A stretch of DNA of 22,191 nucleotides, taken from positions 1-22,191 of the IMG/VR virus record IMGVR_UViG_3300031275_000003, one strand, 5' to 3'. Under the pieces are notes generated by a model, which saw only the letters and a program-made list of their open reading frames with translations, had not been told where the DNA came from and made no database searches. This document shows positions 18,551-22,191 of this stretch, in pieces (the stretch's first letter is position 1; each line of letters starts with the position of its first letter). The position numbers and the translations under genes were made by a program. Source of the stretch: a virus.

Positions 18551-18955
18551 ATGAAAAAAAGCTTAATCGTTTTATTGATTTGTTGTTTTATTTTAGGGTG
18601 TGCACATACTCAACCTTATGAACAAGAATATGACATAAATAAGAAGCAAATCATTGATATCCCACAAATTTCAAAGTTTAATCCGGATGGAGAAATCAAA
18701 AGCCTTATTCATACTTTCGGCTTTTCTGTGGGAAATGGTAACATAGAAGATAGATATATTCTTATTCATAAATCTGAGGAGTTTGATTTGAGCTCATTTT
18801 CGCTGTTTTATCAATTAACATTTCCGGTTTCTAAAAAAGCAACTTTCTTTTTTAATATTCAGCACGAAAGCCAAGATATAGAATTATCGAAAATTTACAA
18901 TGAATCAATCTCTCATACACGCTTCGGTTTATATCTGAAAATTTTCTCAAAGTAA
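18551..18955 (+). CDS. Lipoprotein (134 aa)
   Basis: The SD GGAGGATGAG precedes ATG 18551. The N-terminus is a lipoprotein signal: KK, a hydrophobic core (SLIVLLICCFIL) and the lipobox ILGC with the modified Cys at about residue 17. The mature part is polar and beta-like (HTFGFSVGNGNIEDRYILIH, FSLFYQLTFPVSKKATFFFN). It resembles no family I know. Phage-encoded lipoproteins often act in superinfection exclusion or as outer spanins. With its own promoter apart from the lytic genes, an exclusion or lysogeny-conversion role is more likely, by inference. It converges on the 18961-19941 gene with a five-base gap and no terminator. Confidence 0.75.
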   Translation: MKKSLIVLLICCFILGCAHTQPYEQEYDINKKQIIDIPQISKFNPDGEIKSLIHTFGFSVGNGNIEDRYILIHKSEEFDLSSFSLFYQLTFPVSKKATFFFNIQHESQDIELSKIYNESISHTRFGLYLKIFSK

Positions 18956-18960
18956 ATGAT

Positions 18961-19941
18961 TCACCAAGTCAACTCCCAAGTCTCCTGATCGGGAACCGTC
19001 ACATCCTGCTTGACTATCTCCCCAGAAGGAAGATATATATAAAACCGGTATTTTGTCGTTGACGGGTTAAGGCTGTCGCTTGGGATCACCTCGAACGACC
19101 AGATCCCTTCGCTGTTAGTTACGGTGGATCGATAATAGGGATTCATAAGAACAGTGCCATAACGCACAGGATAGGTCGGGATGCTTACCTCTGCCGTAAC
19201 ACCCTCTGCTGGAGTTCCATCACTATTCCATACGCGTGCCCAAACGAAACAAGTAGCTGGGGATCCCGGGTAGTAAACGCTGGCGTAATAGACAGTATCC
19301 TCGTTACCGTCAACTTTCAAAGTCTCAGGCACGGTGAACTGCCAGCCCGGTTTTGACAACCTTACACAGTGCGTACCATCATACAAGGCAAAGAACCCGC
19401 GCCCCTGGGAATCTGAAGTGCGGATTCCACAGGTGGCCTCTTCAAGCGAATCCAAAACCTGAATGGTCACCCCGGCAACGGGGGTCGAATCCGCAGATTG
19501 TTTGCACCTTATCACAATGCCATTCGGCCCAATTCCAGCATAGTCCGTGAGACTTCTGGTTGCATAAGCCCAAATATCTGCTGCGGACAAACCCGATGCC
19601 CCCCCAAAAAAGGCGGCGGTGTCCAGGACGCTAACATATTGTTCCTCAATGGTTGTATCGCCCCCTGTATAGACCGCATTGTATTCAGCCACAATGTTGC
19701 CAGTAAAGGAAGGGACATAATACCCATTCCAGCGCCCCTTCCCGTTACTGGAGAGAAAAATCCTTTCAATTTGAAAGCTTCCATACATGATGTCCACAAA
19801 AACCGTATCCCAGCTTTCCACATCATAATTTATATGGGTTGCCTTCCTTAGCCAAAGCGTATCACGCAAGGTAATAGTTTGTGCTGCGGCAATGGCGGAT
19901 ATAGATAAAAGTATGGCTAATGTTATGACGATCTTTTTCAC
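18961..19941 (-). CDS. Secreted/surface protein with two carboxypeptidase-regulatory-like modules (326 aa)
   Basis: It starts at GTG 19941 after AAGAGGACAAT. A clear Sec signal peptide (IVITLAILLSISAIAAAQT, cleavage after about residue 20) is followed by a beta-rich N-terminal part. Two modules then resemble the CarboxypepD_reg/Ig-like fold, each with a 'PV/PAEGVT' strand, a GxG/GIWSF turn and a final strand: one at about 153-205 (STPVAGVTIQVLD, DSQGRGFFALYD), one at about 240-310 (GTPAEGVTAEVSI, NSEGIWSFEVI). Such folds often bind sugars or stack in adhesins. A signal peptide on a late phage gene is unusual. It may be exported to the host surface or be a virion protein with a co-opted host adhesin. 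Confidence 0.65.
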   Translation of the reverse strand: MKKIVITLAILLSISAIAAAQTITLRDTLWLRKATHINYDVESWDTVFVDIMYGSFQIERIFLSSNGKGRWNGYYVPSFTGNIVAEYNAVYTGGDTTIEEQYVSVLDTAAFFGGASGLSAADIWAYATRSLTDYAGIGPNGIVIRCKQSADSTPVAGVTIQVLDSLEEATCGIRTSDSQGRGFFALYDGTHCVRLSKPGWQFTVPETLKVDGNEDTVYYASVYYPGSPATCFVWARVWNSDGTPAEGVTAEVSIPTYPVRYGTVLMNPYYRSTVTNSEGIWSFEVIPSDSLNPSTTKYRFYIYLPSGEIVKQDVTVPDQETWELTW

Positions 19942-19961
19942 ATTGTCCTCTTATCCTCTTT

Positions 19962-21086
19962 TTATCGTCCGGTATACCAGGGTTTCGGTTCGCTATGCTC
20001 GGCTAAAACTATATTGGCGGTCTGTGATGGAAATGTCATAATGAACCAAACTTCTAACTCATTTCCGGCATTGGCGGCGACTTCGAGTGCACCGGTCGTC
20101 TTATGCTCCCATGCACCAGTGGTTGTGGCTGTGGCGGCAACGGAATCACAAAAGACTAAGGCACCCAACTCAGTGGTGCGTTTCCAAACCTTAACCTGAA
20201 CGTAGACCGAATCAGCCACATGCGAAGTCCTTATATTGTAAGTGACGGAATCAACACCATTCGCATCCATACCCATTGGAAGCTTATTGGAAGTTACAAT
20301 CGTGTCAATCTTGCCCGCCGTTGTTCCCGTATGTATATGTCTCGCAAAATGACCAACACTGTCGTTAGCCAGATTATCATAGACGGTTATCTCAGTCACG
20401 GCATCCGAGCCCGTTCTTAGGAAAAAATTATCAAAGCCATCGCAAAACTGATCGAAGTCCAAGGCAGTCGTAGTATCGATCTTCTGGTAAATCTGATAGC
20501 CATAGGTGATGCTATCGTTTATTGCCGAACCCGGGTCTCCGCCTGGTGGCGTTCCAAAACTCGGAGCAGATGTTGCACCGTTCGACTTCAAATAAGTTCC
20601 ATTAGCACCCAAAGCCAACTCTGTCACATCGCCATCGGTATTGCTGTAAAACACTCGCCATGCTGTCTGATCGTCAAAGTCATCCAAATTGACCTGTCCA
20701 GCACCGGAACCCCAATCAATATGCCAGTCCTTGATCCCACCATGCGTAAATGCTAGAGCGGAATCAGCCTTACCTGCCACCGCCGCTCTCTCTGCACCGA
20801 CTGCCGAATCAATCACCGCATCTGTGCTGTCCACCATCTGAAAAACCATCTTCCATAAGCTGTCCGTCCATACCTGCGTGATATTTACTTCGGTGCTGTC
20901 GTTGTCTAATAGGATTCCCCAGCCGGGAATTGTGGTGGGTCCTACCGCCCGATTGATGATGGCATAAACGGTCGTAGGAGCAAACAAGGCTGCCGTGCCG
21001 ATCAAAACCGAAAGCAAAGCCCCGATGAACAAAAAGACTCTTATGGCTTTGCCTAACTTCATAAAAACGCCCTTAATCTTTTTCAT
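19962..21086 (-). CDS. Tail-fibre-like protein with N-terminal signal peptide/anchor (374 aa)
   Basis: The SD TAGGAGGTATGTTTGA precedes ATG 21086. Residues 9-42 form a signal peptide or anchor (VFLFIGALLSVLIGTAALFA, then PTTVYA). The middle carries a tail-fibre type sequence: WGSGAGQVNLDDFDD, then VTELALGANGTYLKSNGATS and APSFGTPPG, as in many phage fibre repeats. The C-terminal 200 residues look like a beta sandwich (ITVYDNLANDSVGHFARHI, SVYVQVKVWKRTTE, GNELEVWFIMTF). It may be a receptor-binding or baseplate-associated protein. The export signal does not fit cytoplasmic virion assembly and is worth checking. Confidence 0.65.
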   Translation of the reverse strand: MKKIKGVFMKLGKAIRVFLFIGALLSVLIGTAALFAPTTVYAIINRAVGPTTIPGWGILLDNDSTEVNITQVWTDSLWKMVFQMVDSTDAVIDSAVGAERAAVAGKADSALAFTHGGIKDWHIDWGSGAGQVNLDDFDDQTAWRVFYSNTDGDVTELALGANGTYLKSNGATSAPSFGTPPGGDPGSAINDSITYGYQIYQKIDTTTALDFDQFCDGFDNFFLRTGSDAVTEITVYDNLANDSVGHFARHIHTGTTAGKIDTIVTSNKLPMGMDANGVDSVTYNIRTSHVADSVYVQVKVWKRTTELGALVFCDSVAATATTTGAWEHKTTGALEVAANAGNELEVWFIMTFPSQTANIVLAEHSEPKPWYTGR

Positions 21087-21113
21087 TCAAACATACCTCC
21101 TAAAAGTAAGTTC

Positions 21114-22025
21114 TTATCTCTGCTTCCATTGATATTGCTCTATTCTATACTGTCTTCCTAATACATGAGCCACCTCCCCGTTTTCTAAACGTTTTAAGAT
21201 TTCCCCATTCACAAGCATCGGTGTGATCCCCCATTCTTCTACATCTTGAAACCTCCAATCTCTCATAAAGTGAGTTGTGAACCGCCAGTCGTCCTTAACC
21301 CGCATTGCACCTTCTTCTTCCTCCTCCACGGTATAGGTGAAAGTCCAGAAAGGACACTTGGTAGGATCGTCGGTATATTCAGTTGAATAAAAACGATTAT
21401 CTCCGGTAACGATGCTTCCAACTAATATTATACCCCTTTCACCTATTGTCCCATCATACCACCCCGTAGCCAACTCTGTAGATATGTTCCAACTATACCA
21501 TGTGTTTATTGTGGTTACGTCTGCATAGGATTCCGCTGTCGCCTTTCTATCATAATCGGTCCCATCACCACTATTGTCCGATCCGGCATCGGAGGCATTT
21601 GCACAGCCAGCCGTTCCCCACTCTAAATCAAGACAATTCCAATCGTCCCAAGTCACACCACCATTTGTTCCAGTGCAATGTGTCCAAACACCCGTTCCCT
21701 CAATCCAAGGCTTAAAAACTCGGTAAGCGTAAATCTTATCATCGACATAATTAGCAAAGCAATATAAACTACACACAGCAGTTATATCCGTAGCGCCAGC
21801 ACCTAATTCTGAGGCTATATTTTTTACACGAATAAATGTTTTGTGGTAACTACCAGCTGAAGTAAAAGTTTCAAGATACACCCTACTGCCTTCATTAACA
21901 TCAGATGCCTCCTGATAAATCAGAGCATCCTCCACATTGGTCGTTCCACTTATCTTTTTAGTCTCCGCCCATGCCTGTGCCGACAAGCAGATCAAAAACA
22001 GAACCAAAATCAAAATCCTTTTCAT
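21114..22025 (-). CDS. Secreted DNRLRE-like protein (303 aa)
   Basis: ATG 22025 is two bases after the stop of the upstream gene, with GGGAG upstream in that gene; the in-frame start at 22049 lies inside it. A signal peptide (MKRILILVLFLICLSAQAWA) is followed by a beta-sandwich domain like the DNRLRE/fibronectin-adjacent modules: DALIYQEASDVNEGS, TFIRVKNIASELG, AYRVFKPWIEGTG and WYSWNIST. The final 65 residues (MRVKDDWRFTTHFMRDWRFQ, then VEEWGITPMLVNGEIL) form a separate part with repeated DWRF, with no counterpart I know. Likely a surface-adhesion or virion-associated protein. Confidence 0.65.
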   Translation of the reverse strand: MKRILILVLFLICLSAQAWAETKKISGTTNVEDALIYQEASDVNEGSRVYLETFTSAGSYHKTFIRVKNIASELGAGATDITAVCSLYCFANYVDDKIYAYRVFKPWIEGTGVWTHCTGTNGGVTWDDWNCLDLEWGTAGCANASDAGSDNSGDGTDYDRKATAESYADVTTINTWYSWNISTELATGWYDGTIGERGIILVGSIVTGDNRFYSTEYTDDPTKCPFWTFTYTVEEEEEGAMRVKDDWRFTTHFMRDWRFQDVEEWGITPMLVNGEILKRLENGEVAHVLGRQYRIEQYQWKQR

Positions 22026-22026
22026 C

Positions 22027-22191
22027 TTACCATTTCTCCCAACGCACACTGTCTATGATAGCATCTGTATGAAAATAATAAAGTGTGCCAAGAAGATTAT
22101 CACCAGAATCGTATATTTCCACACTATCTTTGTTCGCCGATCCCAAAGGGTAAAGCTTTTGATAATAGCCATCATTTGCACCAAGAAACTT
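22027..22191 (-). CDS. C-terminus of a late gene, partial (54 aa seen)
   Basis: Only the last 54 codons are in the window; the frame is open to the right edge. The sequence has YYQKLYPLGSANKDSVEIYD, then GDNLLGTLYYF, DAIIDSVRWEKW. It reads as beta strands like those of neighbouring secreted or fibre-like proteins. Its stop (TAA) is followed after one base by the ATG of the next gene, so the two are translationally coupled. Confidence 0.65.
   Translation of the reverse strand, partial: KFLGANDGYYQKLYPLGSANKDSVEIYDSGDNLLGTLYYFHTDAIIDSVRWEKW

Overview
This window is part of a double-stranded DNA tailed phage (or phage-plasmid) genome, probably from a metagenome. The evidence is a small/large terminase pair, an HK97-type portal fused to a Mu F-like head protein, a phage DNA methyltransferase, an RNA ligase with a tRNA gene, a phage replication initiator and dozens of tightly packed, often overlapping small genes with strong Shine-Dalgarno (SD) sites. 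The host cannot be named. A predicted lipoprotein and several Sec signal peptides fit a bacterial host. No integrase, repressor, polymerase, major capsid or lysin gene is recognisable here.

Layout, right to left along the minus strand. Positions 22191-18961 hold the end of a late block: a partial gene and three genes whose products carry N-terminal signal peptides, one with tail-fibre-like sequence. A short plus-strand operon (18099-18955: an unknown protein, a membrane protein and a lipoprotein) diverges from the long minus-strand operon at about 17.9-18.1 kb. The divergent spacer has a promoter for each direction and, between them, an exact match to the bacterial chromosomal parS palindrome. 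The minus operon then runs from 17.9 to 4.6 kb: zinc-ribbon and small membrane proteins, a pentapeptide-repeat protein, a possible single-strand-annealing recombinase with a companion gene, a replication initiator, a PD-(D/E)xK nuclease, two small membrane proteins, an RNA ligase whose 3' end overlaps a tRNA-Gln gene, and a methyltransferase. At about 4.5 kb a promoter and a two-hairpin leader precede the packaging/head block: terS, terL, portal-MuF and three small genes running off the left edge.

The spacers are unusual. Several gaps in the minus operon hold GC-rich stem junctions. Three lie in tandem at 10292-10638 and one at 10862-10955; simpler or related ones lie at 13.9, 15.3, 16.0 and 17.6 kb. 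In five of these elements the closing or inner stems use different sequences but still pair, and the single deviations examined are G-U wobbles only if the minus strand is transcribed, the same direction as the genes. Four of the elements carry CCGGCA (plus-strand reading) next to the closing stem. This looks like a family of structured sense-strand RNAs and is, with the parS site and the leader before terS, the most interesting part of the window.
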